Shown in pieces: positions 56,101 to 62,328 of a stretch of 64,000 nucleotides of DNA. Below the pieces are notes generated by a model. It did not search any database. It was given only the letters and a program-made list of their open reading frames with translations, and was not told the origin of the DNA. Source of the stretch: Lachnospiraceae bacterium (GTDB lineage: Bacteria > Bacillota > Clostridia > Lachnospirales > Lachnospiraceae). The DNA lies in the NCBI GenBank assembly GCA_015056905.1, contig SVFI01000011.1:1-64000 (forward strand). The letters are read 5' to 3'. Made by a program: the position numbers and the translations under genes. Position 1 is the first letter of the stretch. Each line of letters opens with the position of its first letter.

Positions 56101-56660
56101 GCACGCACCTGCAGCGCAATTTCCACCGTACCTTTTCCCGGAATGGACGTCGCATTTTCTCCTGCAAGTTTCAATTCCTTTGCACATTTAAGTTTCTGGG
56201 TTCCGTTCGGATTGGTCGTCACCTGCCACATATATCCGTCAGCAGTACTCATCCAGTTCATAACCCCTGTATCAAAATACACTTCATCTTTCGAATAAGG
56301 AAGATCAACTTCAATCCAAATATATCCCGTTTTAAACGAATCACCTATCGTGTACGTTTCGATATTATACTCGAGACTGTACTTTAAACTATCGTACGAG
56401 CGAACGCGCAAATTGCTTGCCGAACTGTCATTTCCCGCCTCATCATCATCATCAAACGGGTCATGTCCGTCCGATATCGACTTTACTGTCAAGGCTGACA
56501 CATACGCATCGTCCTCTGTCAACAATTCCTGCTCCGTTCCCGCAGCCTTAACATCGGTTGTATCACGCCACACCGAAATAGGGCTAATCGGAGTCAACGC
56601 CAAAACAAGCGCCATCAGGACTGCCAACACTCTGTTCATGTTACCATGCAACTTTTTCAT
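50103..56660 (-). CDS. Cell-wall-anchored giant surface protein with SdrD-B repeats
   Basis: A 2185-residue secreted protein. I start at ATG 56660 (seven bases after AGGAA); an ATG at 56663 is equivalent, and a longer frame to GTG 56693 is less likely. A signal peptide (about residues 1-35) ends near VKAAG. A large beta-rich N-terminal part fills about 40-1130, followed by four SdrD-B-type domains, each with a Ca2+-binding loop such as DIDRDGVREDGE or DEDKDGERDPGE, alternating with three pilin-like beta domains of about 100 residues. A Cna-B domain precedes a Pro-rich stalk and the sorting signal VPKTGD, a hydrophobic helix and KKKE. The long repeats have a DNA period near 740 bp. It is probably an adhesin; no sortase is in the window. 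Confidence 0.92.
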   Translation of the reverse strand: MKKLHGNMNRVLAVLMALVLALTPISPISVWRDTTDVKAAGTEQELLTEDDAYVSALTVKSISDGHDPFDDDDEAGNDSSASNLRVRSYDSLKYSLEYNIETYTIGDSFKTGYIWIEVDLPYSKDEVYFDTGVMNWMSTADGYMWQVTTNPNGTQKLKCAKELKLAGENATSIPGKGTVEIALQVRAMDNNATIQPIFYAYMDHSKAVTEGAVCPDHATESNGGLECQKAVPNEVVVTTAPSYNIQIRPINDTAAYKEAVWDFSTGNGNALNTGAGNVKGRVVGFGITLQLYNTETNKGIKGIEYPKGDITFDIDMSSGYIVGDDPAISLDPPLGGEDVYCPLVWSYGPSSEGDSIDGRDMSGTYGTTYLAAPYNASGKSLAVDGAISNPDNCETCWNGGTWEMSQSGRKISVTVKDYEINPNWFPTKNVSQDGQEYKENQNIGCFSAGELFVMVPYGEGSDYLVDIHGSGTVNLQLTVSDFSATSKSGVAVADQANNADDTASKGVGLTTPGTYVNRVYYGYSNNANIGWHEDCDESDGGDCYRNGMDESAIGNGIAVIWGGISYAQSAEENRVEAGDFLMKFDDEALEIDTTKNIVTYEYLTGNHSYYYAVKPDGGSWTDDEEMEDTGIDDLEYYPTLAEAEEHGVCVGILWSFRCDHSEVIHRDYWNYQLNNQDMISKAFFKIKNDSNLIGKVYQVVPEANIWRARTLDDGSGVIDTSAVPNPYEIQNGEVLVTPTIANAKEDYEKSYYDSNGWAGGHTQGPNGWEIGDSLHLTGYLARINKHILQKDSSDQMKSFYNLDAGQNIVDYELAPYINLPNGVTWENKTTMTIVDTLPVGVKYVADSAVRGATYTPGTDGAGGTFVGGTAIDPVLGTTMVDGVEHDTLTWTIPNVSVEYEQPSIYFKVRILSDVKNEQNFTNTVTVSTTEDTRAHTAQNGNLDKVGFSVIKLSNMSITKRAEKSRADINDTLEYEIIWSNNSDSIAENEVLMDILPASGKGSSDFDGSYTIGELTITSADPNYEVYYTLDANVFGTKANQYVYDDIKAGNSNGIEWKKATVTANKADFGADNGSVTAWAVLASIPKADKLSARNTLVTENNKPGDVYYNRALLDEITVSAPITVVGRKLSGTTWVDIDRDGVREDGEALLPGVKVTLYDASDNVVEDLYGNPCVMETDEDGNYLFENLPAGTFRVEFSNGTTTIGEYTLTVPDQGDNDFVDSDAANVGTTPTISGIEMPEDNRIQNTTIYEITHQDAGFYQAGSLEITKTVNDAEAGEEDTEFEITLELTFPTGLTFTELKDSASNTYPITDGKVVFTLKDSESVEFVEIPAGTTYTVKEKDTALFHETVTHNNAAKTISAATKDTVDIINQRVNRVLEGTTWLDVDKDGIFDNTESVLPGVTVTLYDENGDVVKDLKTGEDCTVKTDASGNYSFDNLPPGTFKIVFSNGDVTITDYTLTVPNAGSDDTIDSEANVTDGYPTIPGIVMPPDDQIIDSPHYVRDQDAGFYLAGKLRIKKTVKDGEAGEENDVFTVKVTLLPPAPLSEIKDSNQNIYPIVNDQVTLQLKAGDVIELIDLPEGTEYSVTETDSDLYYESVVYSNTAAVKEISLATDSVEVVNQRVNRLLAGTTWIDMDHDGKQEAGEPVLPGVTVTVYDQYGNVVENLKDGAQCIAKTDAQGNYRFENLPPGTFKVVFTDGDVTLSDYTLTVPNAGTDDTKDSDASESAAEIAISGIDMPTDENINDSPYEKLNLDAGFYQFGKLKITKTVNDAEAGEDHEFEVTLTLTLPGDLVLTQVKDTENNSYAVNGGKVVFTIKDGESVEFVDIPVGTTYTITEKDHSLYSEKVTYGNAAKKVTALVTDEVSLLNQRVNRVLAGTTWIDEDKDGERDPGEQILPGVTVTVYDENGNIVKDLKNGQECTAKTDENGNYRFENLPPGKFTIVFTDGDVSLGDYSLTVPEASGVSADVNSDAEYDGKDPKITGIDMPEDEDITDSPYEILYQDAGFYLVEKIAVSGTKTWEDENDKDGKRPESITIHLYADGVKIESKTVTAEENWSWIFTDLPKEKYGVEITYTIKEDGVEGYTTTYDGYNVTNTYEPGEPDEPVVPGEPGGPGEPEKPDTPDEPDDPAEPGTPAPPTPPAPPATPNVPKTGDDAPLGLWLLLMILGFAGVVTAGTFAVKSKKKE
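50650..53290 (-). repeat. Long-period repeats, about 740 bp, in the surface giant
   Basis: Three complete units and a partial fourth, each encoding an SdrD-B domain plus a pilin-like domain, begin at about 53280, 52540, 51800 and 51045. The protein phrase G-T-T-W-x-D recurs at each start, and LPPGTF near the end of the beta domain. Such repeats recombine and change copy number. Confidence 0.7.
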
Positions 56661-56822
56661 CATTCTCTTCCTTTCAAATTTGGGCGAATTCACATGTAAT
56701 TACACATACTTATATTTATAGTAACACTTGTATTCTATTATCTGCAAGTTGTACTTCATATTGTAGAAAAAAATCGACAACTTGTACTATATATTGGGTA
56801 TGTCATTGGGCAATTTGTATAT

Positions 56823-56857
56823 AAAAAGGAGAAGCTTTGCAACTTCTCCTTCATTTT
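56823..56857 (-). terminator. Terminator after luxS
   Basis: Stem AAGGAGAAG/CTTCTCCTT on the minus strand with an eight-base loop and a T-run, immediately after the luxS stop. Confidence 0.88.
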
Positions 56858-57333
56858 TACTCCGGATAAACAAGATGTTTTCCGTCTATTCCATATAATG
56901 TTTTCTCCAAATACCGGTCTGCAATATAATTTGCCATGCCGAGATTCATATCGAGATAGTTGCCGCAGTCCTTCGCAGACGCTCCCGGAACTTCTCCTCT
57001 GAAATCACGTATAAATTCAAACATCTCCGTCATCAAAGTCACAATGTCGGAAGATGCAAGGTCACCTGCCAGCAGCAGGTAAAATCCCGTCCGACAACCC
57101 ATCGGTCCAAAGTAAATCACTTTATCCTTCCAATCGGAATTGCGGAGATAGGTAGCACCCAGATGCTCTATTGTATGTATCTCCGCCGTATTCATAACAG
57201 GCTCATCATTCGGTGATGTAATCCTGAGATCAAATGTCGTAATCACTTCAGCGCCGACATAATCCTTGCGGGAAACATAGATTCCCGGCTCAAGTTTAAT
57301 ATGATCGATTGTAAAACTGGCTATCTTTTCCAT
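56857..57333 (-). CDS. luxS: S-ribosylhomocysteine lyase
   Basis: A 158-residue metalloenzyme cleaving S-ribosylhomocysteine to homocysteine and DPD, the precursor of AI-2. Metal ligands H53 and H57 (HTIEH) and C123 (KDCGNYLDMN), catalytic E56 and C80 (GCRTG) are all present. It completes the activated methyl cycle with the SAH nucleosidase gene 2 kb away. It is preceded by a 39-residue membrane protein gene on the same strand. Ribosome site GGAGG. No lsr-type uptake system is in the window. Confidence 0.97.
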   Translation of the reverse strand: MEKIASFTIDHIKLEPGIYVSRKDYVGAEVITTFDLRITSPNDEPVMNTAEIHTIEHLGATYLRNSDWKDKVIYFGPMGCRTGFYLLLAGDLASSDIVTLMTEMFEFIRDFRGEVPGASAKDCGNYLDMNLGMANYIADRYLEKTLYGIDGKHLVYPE

Positions 57334-57402
57334 GACAGTCCTCCTATTCTTTATCCCGTAAAAAATTCTGCTTACCGAAGCAATACGGCATTTATGTCCG
57401 GA

Positions 57403-57522
57403 CTACTTGTTTTCTTCTCCGGAAGTTTCGTCATCTCCGCTGTGTCTTTCATACCACCAGCCCCAGATTCCGGCTGCCACGGCCAAAACTCCCATCACAA
57501 TTACAACAATATCTCCTGACAT
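57403..57522 (-). CDS. 39-residue single-helix membrane protein
   Basis: A short gene starting ATG after a perfect AGGAGG eight bases upstream and ending in TAG. Residues 4-24 form one membrane helix (DIVVIVMGVLAVAAGIWGWW), followed by a charged tail rich in Glu and Asp. Codon use is ordinary and no competing frame has a ribosome site. It lies 69 bases upstream of luxS and 44 bases downstream of a secreted-protein gene on the same strand. Function unknown; too short for usual gene calling. Confidence 0.75.
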   Translation of the reverse strand: MSGDIVVIVMGVLAVAAGIWGWWYERHSGDDETSGEENK

Positions 57523-57566
57523 AAATTTACCTCCTGTTTTACTTTTTATATTTGTAAGTAAATCAT

Positions 57567-57998
57567 TCAGCCTTTCTGTCCATCCTGCTTATGTATGTAA
57601 CATATAATCCGCTCCGCGGTATTTTCCGGCTTCGTCAAAAGTTGATGCGTCCGATCCGGTATATAAAACCGCAATTCAAAGAGCAACTGATCCAGCACCG
57701 GTTGCGAGGAAACGGTTCTCTGACCGTGTTTCATCTCTGTGACACGATTGTCCCTGAGACAAAATATGCTCTGCCATCCTGCAGACATCTCTCTGACAAT
57801 CTGATGCTCCGTCACCGGTAAAGATTCGGCAAAGATTGCCCCTGCTCCCGGATACGCAAGCTGTGCCTGCAACACACGCTCATCTGCGCAGGCAACAATA
57901 CTGTCGGCTGTTGTCACCGCCATGCTGAAGCCGCCAAACATCAATATTAAAGCCAAAAAGATACTTATTCGATTTTTACGAAAAACATCTCGTCTCAA
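57567..57998 (-). CDS. Small secreted protein of unknown function
   Basis: A 143-residue protein with a basic N-terminus (RRDVFRKNR) and a signal-type helix (residues 12-32). The start is TTG, preceded by AGAGGTGA seven bases upstream; no ATG in frame fits. The rest is a small soluble domain (LPVTEHQIVREMSAGW and beyond) without recognised motifs and with three Cys residues. It leads the minus-strand set of 39-residue protein and luxS, but the intervening gaps allow separate control. Confidence 0.65.
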   Translation of the reverse strand: MRRDVFRKNRISIFLALILMFGGFSMAVTTADSIVACADERVLQAQLAYPGAGAIFAESLPVTEHQIVREMSAGWQSIFCLRDNRVTEMKHGQRTVSSQPVLDQLLFELRFYIPDRTHQLLTKPENTAERIICYIHKQDGQKG

Positions 57999-58065
57999 CC
58001 AAATTCACCTCTCAAAACATCGTAACAAATGACCGTATGTTTTGCAATACGCTGTAAAAAAAGTT

Positions 58066-58095
58066 TTGACACAAAACCCTGTCCGATGCTATAAA
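58066..58095 (+). promoter_or_regulatory. Promoter of the riboswitch-antiporter unit
   Basis: TTGACA at 58066-58071 and TATAAA at 58090-58095 with an 18-base spacer, immediately upstream of the aptamer. Confidence 0.65.
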
Positions 58096-58098
58096 TAT

Positions 58099-58246
58099 AG
58101 TAATACAAGGGAGTAGTCAGCAGCAATCATAAGCTGTTGTGTTATTCGTCATCACGCCGCAAGGCCGGGTAGCACACTTTCAAATCATTTTTGTTTGTGA
58201 CGAGACTTTTATTGCTTATTTTTAGTGCAATAAAGGTCTCTTTTTT
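58099..58246 (+). promoter_or_regulatory. yybP-ykoY-type (Mn2+) riboswitch with terminator
   Basis: The aptamer has the conserved GGGAGTAG (58109-58116), the TCGTCA element and a CGCC/GGCCGG helix with AGCAC. Its P1 helix pairs 58099-58109 (AGTAATACAAG) with 58206-58216 (CTTTTATTGCT). The same 3' bases also form a terminator at 58202-58246, pairing GAGACTTTTATTGC with GCAATAAAGGTCTC before a T-run. The two folds exclude each other, so ligand binding should favour P1 and transcription of the antiporter: an ON switch. The family responds to Mn2+. Confidence 0.8.
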
Positions 58247-58281
58247 ATTTCCTTTTTGCACGGAAACGGAGGAAATATTTT

Positions 58282-59199
58282 ATGATGTATTTGTTACTTA
58301 TTGTCGGCTTTGTTCTTTTGGTAAAAGGTGCGGACCTTTTCGTGGATGGTTCCTCGTCCATTGCAGGAATTTTGAAAGTACCGTCCGTCATTATCGGTCT
58401 TACGATTGTTGCCATGGGAACAAGCGCCCCGGAAGCTGCTGTCAGCATTACTGCCGGATTATCCGGAAACAGCGACATCTCGCTCGGTAACGTTATCGGT
58501 TCCAATCTCTTTAATCAGCTCGGCGTTATCGGTCTCTGCGCCGCCTGCTTTGTTGTCACAACCCACAAAGATATTTTAAAGAGAGATCTCTGGGTCAACA
58601 TCGGTATCACCATCGCACTTCTCGTTTTGATTTTGGACGGAAAACTAAGTCGCACGGAAGGTCTTATCCTTCTTCTCGGTATGGCGGTTTACCTGTTCTT
58701 TGTTATCAAAAATGCGCTGAAAAACAGAACCGAAGGCGAAGATGTTAAACTCATGTCCGTACCAAAGAGTATTCTGTTTATGCTCATCGGCCTTGCAGCC
58801 ATCATCGGAGGCGGAAACCTCGTTGTAAACAACGCCAGCCTGATTGCGCAGGCACTCGGAATGAGTGAAACGCTGGTTGGTCTTACCATCGTTGCCATCG
58901 GAACCTCACTTCCCGAACTTGTGACATCCTTTGTTGCCACCCGAAAAGGTGACACCGGAATTGCTCTCGGAAATGCTATCGGATCGAACATTTTTAACAT
59001 TTTGTTCATCCTCGGTATTGCTTCGGTTCTTACACCGATTAATGCAAATACTCAGCTCATCATTGACACAGCGATTCTGATTGTCGTATGTATCATGATT
59101 CTTGTTTTTGCAAAAACGAGCAACAAGACATCCCGCGTTGAAGGTATTCTGTGTCTTGCAAGTTACCTGCTTTATACCGCATATATTATTTTCAGATAA
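58282..59199 (+). CDS. CaCA-family cation antiporter, probable Mn2+ exporter
   Basis: A 305-residue membrane protein with about ten helices in two inverted halves, each with the alpha-repeat: GLTIVAMGTSAPEAAVS in the first half and GLTIVAIGTSLPELVTS in the second. These contain the Glu/Asn ligands of Ca2+/Na+ exchangers (YrbG type). The upstream yybP-ykoY riboswitch points to Mn2+ as a physiological substrate. Ribosome site GGAGG; two tandem ATG codons at the start. Terminated by a hairpin abutting the next gene. Confidence 0.92.
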   Translation: MMYLLLIVGFVLLVKGADLFVDGSSSIAGILKVPSVIIGLTIVAMGTSAPEAAVSITAGLSGNSDISLGNVIGSNLFNQLGVIGLCAACFVVTTHKDILKRDLWVNIGITIALLVLILDGKLSRTEGLILLLGMAVYLFFVIKNALKNRTEGEDVKLMSVPKSILFMLIGLAAIIGGGNLVVNNASLIAQALGMSETLVGLTIVAIGTSLPELVTSFVATRKGDTGIALGNAIGSNIFNILFILGIASVLTPINANTQLIIDTAILIVVCIMILVFAKTSNKTSRVEGILCLASYLLYTAYIIFR

Positions 59200-59207
59200 C
59201 AATATTG

Positions 59208-59260
59208 ACAGACCACTTCCTTTTTTCTTATCATAAAAAGAAAAAGAAAGTGGTCTTTTA
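59208..59260 (+). terminator. Terminator next to the start of mtnN
   Basis: Stem AGACCACTT/AAGTGGTCT, extended by complementary CTTTTTTCTT and AAGAAAAAG, ends in a T-rich tract only three bases from the following ATG. The only ribosome-site-like sequence lies in its 3' arm. Confidence 0.75.
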
Positions 59261-59263
59261 TTT

Positions 59264-60025
59264 ATGGAAATATACAGAGAAAATTTAAAAGAAAAAAGAC
59301 CTGTTTTGTTGCAGGGAGCCATGGAAAGCGAGGTGTGCCGCCTCATTGCACATTTGGATGATGCCCGCGAAGAAGTCCTTTGCGGCTATTCTTTTTATAC
59401 CGGTTCCTACCGGGGTTATCCGGTCATCGTACAAAAGACATTGCAGGGTATGACAAACGCGGCAGCGGCGACTATGCTTGCCATCGAACATCACTTACCG
59501 TCGCTTATTATCAACCAGGGCATCTGCGGCGGACATTCGCCGGCTCTTCACCGCGGAGATATCCTTCTCGGACAGGAGATTATGAATTACTCCAATTTTA
59601 AAGTCGGCATAACAGAACACAGCAATCCCCTGCTGGGGTGCGAGGCCATCGGATGTGAAACGTTCTCGGGAAAAGTCGCCCTGTTTTACAGTGATTCGGC
59701 ACTTGTGCGCATTGCGCAATCATGCAACCATCCGGTTGACGGGTCCAACATCCTGACCGGCAAAATCTCTTCTGCTGACGCCTGGCTCGACCGCAAAGAC
59801 CTGATTTCCCTCATGCATGAAACCTTTGGCAGTTGCGGCGAAGACATGGAGACTGCCTCCGTTGCACAAATCTGCCATATGCATGACATTCCACTTTTAT
59901 CCGTACGGATGCTTTCCAACACCCGCGTCCACGACGAAGAATACGACGAGAGCGTTGCCGACTGCGTACAACAATTTACCCTGCGCGTTCTGGACAAGAT
60001 ATTGGAGGATGTGATTGCGGGCTGA
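59264..60025 (+). CDS. mtnN: 5'-methylthioadenosine/S-adenosylhomocysteine nucleosidase
   Basis: A 253-residue enzyme of the PNP/UDP family. It hydrolyses SAH to S-ribosylhomocysteine, which LuxS cleaves. The catalytic Asp is in SVRMLSNT-type context, and the Glu pair is in EDMETASVAQ, equivalent to MEGAAVAQ. N-terminal VLLQGAMESE is the phosphate-free pocket start. It lacks a normal ribosome site; the ATG follows the antiporter terminator directly. The TGA stop lies inside the terminal repeat of the long hairpin at 60.02 kb. Confidence 0.88.
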   Translation: MEIYRENLKEKRPVLLQGAMESEVCRLIAHLDDAREEVLCGYSFYTGSYRGYPVIVQKTLQGMTNAAAATMLAIEHHLPSLIINQGICGGHSPALHRGDILLGQEIMNYSNFKVGITEHSNPLLGCEAIGCETFSGKVALFYSDSALVRIAQSCNHPVDGSNILTGKISSADAWLDRKDLISLMHETFGSCGEDMETASVAQICHMHDIPLLSVRMLSNTRVHDEEYDESVADCVQQFTLRVLDKILEDVIAG

Positions 60026-60304
60026 TTTCTTGAATAAAATTTCGCTCAAGAATTAAGCAAGGTATTATGAGGCCAAAACCGTGTGAGCATTTTTAGAAAT
60101 AGTAAAGCCGGAAATTGTGTTTTATCCGGAAAAACATCACATGTCTGAGGAACAAAAGACAACGTCTTTTTGTTCCGAGTTTGATGTTTTTCCGGATGCA
60201 TTTTACACAATTTCCGGCTTTTAGTATTTCTTAAAATGTGAAGTCGGTCTTGGCCTCATAATATTATGCTTAATTTTTTACGAATGGTTTTATTCAAGAA
60301 ATCA
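60023..60304. repeat. Long imperfect hairpin element, about 280 bp
   Basis: Outer arms GATTTCTTGAATAAAA (60024-60039) and its complement (60288-60303) are perfect. Inside, further matched blocks follow in order: AATTAAGCA, TATTATGAGGCCAA, CATTTTTAGAAATA, CCGGAAATTGTGT, ATCCGGAAAAACATCA, and a central GGAACAAAAGAC stem around base 60163. The blocks are separated by short mismatched loops. It fills the gap between two convergent genes and supplies both their stop codons. It is MITE-like in size and symmetry, but target duplications are not clear; it could also be a structured RNA or terminator. Confidence 0.8.
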
Positions 60305-60599
60305 TCGCTTCAATCGCATCCTTACTAATGACTCCCGTAGACTTCTTCACAATCTGTCCGCCCTTTAAAATCACAAGCGTCGGAACACTCATGATACTAA
60401 AGCGCTCCGTCAACTCTGCCTGCTCATCAATATTTACTTTCCCCACCGTCACATCCGGATTATCCTCAGCAAACTTCTCGATAATCGGTGTAAACATCCG
60501 ACACGGGCCACACCATGATGCCCAGAAGTCAAGCACAACCGTCTTTTCATTCTGCATAACTTCCTGTTCAAAATTTTCTGCCGTAATCGTTTTTACCAT
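60294..60599 (-). CDS. trxA: Thioredoxin
   Basis: A 101-residue disulfide reductase. The active site is WCGPC (C30, C33) in DFWASWCGPCRM, preceded by the cis-Pro region SVPTLVIL later in the fold. I start at ATG 60599, with GGAAAGGA ten bases upstream, rather than at a GTG seven codons earlier. It keeps cytosolic thiols reduced with thioredoxin reductase, which is not in the window. The last residues Ile-Ser and the TGA come from the arm of the long hairpin element. Confidence 0.95.
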   Translation of the reverse strand: MVKTITAENFEQEVMQNEKTVVLDFWASWCGPCRMFTPIIEKFAEDNPDVTVGKVNIDEQAELTERFSIMSVPTLVILKGGQIVKKSTGVISKDAIEAMIS

Positions 60600-60713
60600 A
60601 TCTGTCACGTCCTTTCCCACCTGTCATGGAGTTATCCATGCACAACTTTGTATTGTTATATTGTTACCTGTAGCACACTTTCTTATTCGAAAAGAATGGC
60701 AATAAGACCATTC

Positions 60714-61196
60714 TTACAATTTTTCTCTGCAAAAATAGCAGTTATAATCTCTTGCCGAACTATATGTCGGTATCAGATTTTCAGCGTTACAATACGAGCA
60801 ATAAACCATCTTTTTGCCCTTCGGTACCATATCACCGAGTATGTATTTTTCGGCGTAATTGTGATGTCCGTAATGCTTTTTATTCTCCATGCGCTGTTTC
60901 TGTTTCTCAATCATTTCCTGCCGGTCATCCGCAAGTGCTTTTGCCTCAAGCATCTGCGTTGTACTCATTTCTTCTTTTTCCCCGGAGCGACTTGGCACCG
61001 GTTTGTTCTGTGCTGACCTTCCCGGTATCGGGGTCGGTTGCTGAGGTCTTGCCTGTTGCGGCCTTGCCTGCTGCGGTCTTGCCTGCTGCGGCCTTGTCTG
61101 CTGCGGTCTTTGCACATTTGGCTTAGAAGATGCTTTTTTCTTTTTGGATGATTTTAAAATTGCCGAAATAATAATAATAAAAATAATTAATTCCAT
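60714..61196 (-). CDS. Membrane-anchored zinc-ribbon protein with RPQQ repeats
   Basis: A 160-residue protein. One hydrophobic helix begins at residue 2 (LIIFIIIISAIL), then a Lys-rich stretch and four to five tandem RPQQA units from DNA units of 15 bp (about 61023-61100). A Gln/Lys-rich helix (DRQEMIEKQKQRMENKK) leads to a C-terminal zinc ribbon with Cys pairs in YCSYCNA and NCYFCREKL. It may be a membrane-attached nucleic-acid or protein-binding adaptor. The role is unknown. Ribosome site AAAGGA. Confidence 0.75.
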   Translation of the reverse strand: MELIIFIIIISAILKSSKKKKASSKPNVQRPQQTRPQQARPQQARPQQARPQQPTPIPGRSAQNKPVPSRSGEKEEMSTTQMLEAKALADDRQEMIEKQKQRMENKKHYGHHNYAEKYILGDMVPKGKKMVYCSYCNAENLIPTYSSARDYNCYFCREKL

Positions 61197-61240
61197 AACA
61201 TTTCCTTTCTTATTTCCTTACTTACAATAGTTACCTTATG

Positions 61241-62218
61241 CTAACTGCTGAATTTGATAATCAGCAGTTCGACCGCCAGGGTATCCGACATTTTTCCGGT
61301 CTTAACCCTCTCTTCCGCGGCAACACATTCCTCCATTGCCTTGCGCAGCTCCCCGGTCTTAAATTTCACAGCCTGTGACATATACTTGGATGCAATAAAC
61401 GGCGCAAGCGACAGCTTACTTCCGATGGATTTGTTGTCATATCCTTTGCCGCGCAGAAGTTTCGTCTGATACAACAGATTAAACTGTCTTGCAATCAGAA
61501 ACAAAATACGCATCGGCGGCTCCTTTAGCGCAATCAAATCATAATATAAATCCAGCGCCGCCTTCTGCTGTTTGGCCGCCACCTTCTCAATCATTTCAAA
61601 AATCCGGTTGTTAATCTGCCGCACGCAGACAGCATCCACATCCGCGGAGGCAATGTCTTCTTTGTCCATCGTGTAGCAGAACAGTTTTTCAAGTTCACTG
61701 GAAATATTGGCCATATCCGTCCCTGTGCGCTCCAAAAACTCGTCGAGTGCCCTCTGGGTAATTTGCTTGCCTTCTTTCTGAATCATTCCGAGAATCCAGC
61801 GTTTGAGTACCTGCTCATCCTGCGCCGCAAACTCCGCAGCGTATCCGTTGTCCTTGCACGCCTTATAGAGCCTTCCTCTCTTGTCGACCTGCTCCTCCAC
61901 AAAGAGAAAGACCGTCGTCTCCGGAACCTCCTTCAGATAGTCGGCGAGTTTGTCCTGCGCACTTTTAAAAAATCCGCTGTTCTCAACGACAATCACACGG
62001 CGCTCCGCCAAGAAGGGCATCGTCTCCGCCAAATCAATCAATTTCTCCGGCACCGTGTTTTTCCCCTCGAAATAGTGATAATTCATGGTATCCTCAGGAT
62101 CAATCAGTGCTTTCGTCAGGCGGTCCCTATACTGTTTCCTCAGATAATCCTCTTCACCGTACAGAAGATACATCTGTTTAAAACGCGATTCTTTTATGTC
62201 ATTTGCAATTTTTTGCAT
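61241..62218 (-). CDS. holA: DNA polymerase III delta subunit
   Basis: A 325-residue clamp-loader subunit that opens the sliding clamp. The N-terminal domain starts MYLLYGEEDYLRKQYRD, a Walker-like fold without the P-loop, and the C-terminal helical collar is around LYYDLIALKEPPMRILFLIARQF. Length is as expected. It is monocistronic, separated from the ABC genes by a terminator, and has a GCAGGTG ribosome site. Essential replication gene in most bacteria. Confidence 0.93.
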   Translation of the reverse strand: MQKIANDIKESRFKQMYLLYGEEDYLRKQYRDRLTKALIDPEDTMNYHYFEGKNTVPEKLIDLAETMPFLAERRVIVVENSGFFKSAQDKLADYLKEVPETTVFLFVEEQVDKRGRLYKACKDNGYAAEFAAQDEQVLKRWILGMIQKEGKQITQRALDEFLERTGTDMANISSELEKLFCYTMDKEDIASADVDAVCVRQINNRIFEMIEKVAAKQQKAALDLYYDLIALKEPPMRILFLIARQFNLLYQTKLLRGKGYDNKSIGSKLSLAPFIASKYMSQAVKFKTGELRKAMEECVAAEERVKTGKMSDTLAVELLIIKFSS

Positions 62219-62280
62219 AGTACACCTGCTCTTTTATATAGTCTGTTTTATTGTAGCATATTTCAGACTCTTTTTCTATA

Positions 62281-62320
62281 AAAAAGAGAGGCGGCTGACA
62301 TATTTTATGTCCCGTCTCTC
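62281..62320 (-). terminator. Terminator after the ABC exporter permease
   Basis: Minus-strand stem GAGAGACGGGACATA/TATGTCAGCCGCCTCTC, with two mismatched bases and an AAA loop, followed by a T-run. Confidence 0.85.
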
Positions 62321-62328
62321 CTGTTTTG

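Noticed and set aside
60023..60304. Retron-type msr/msd element
   Set aside because: No reverse transcriptase gene is adjacent, and the symmetry extends over the whole element.
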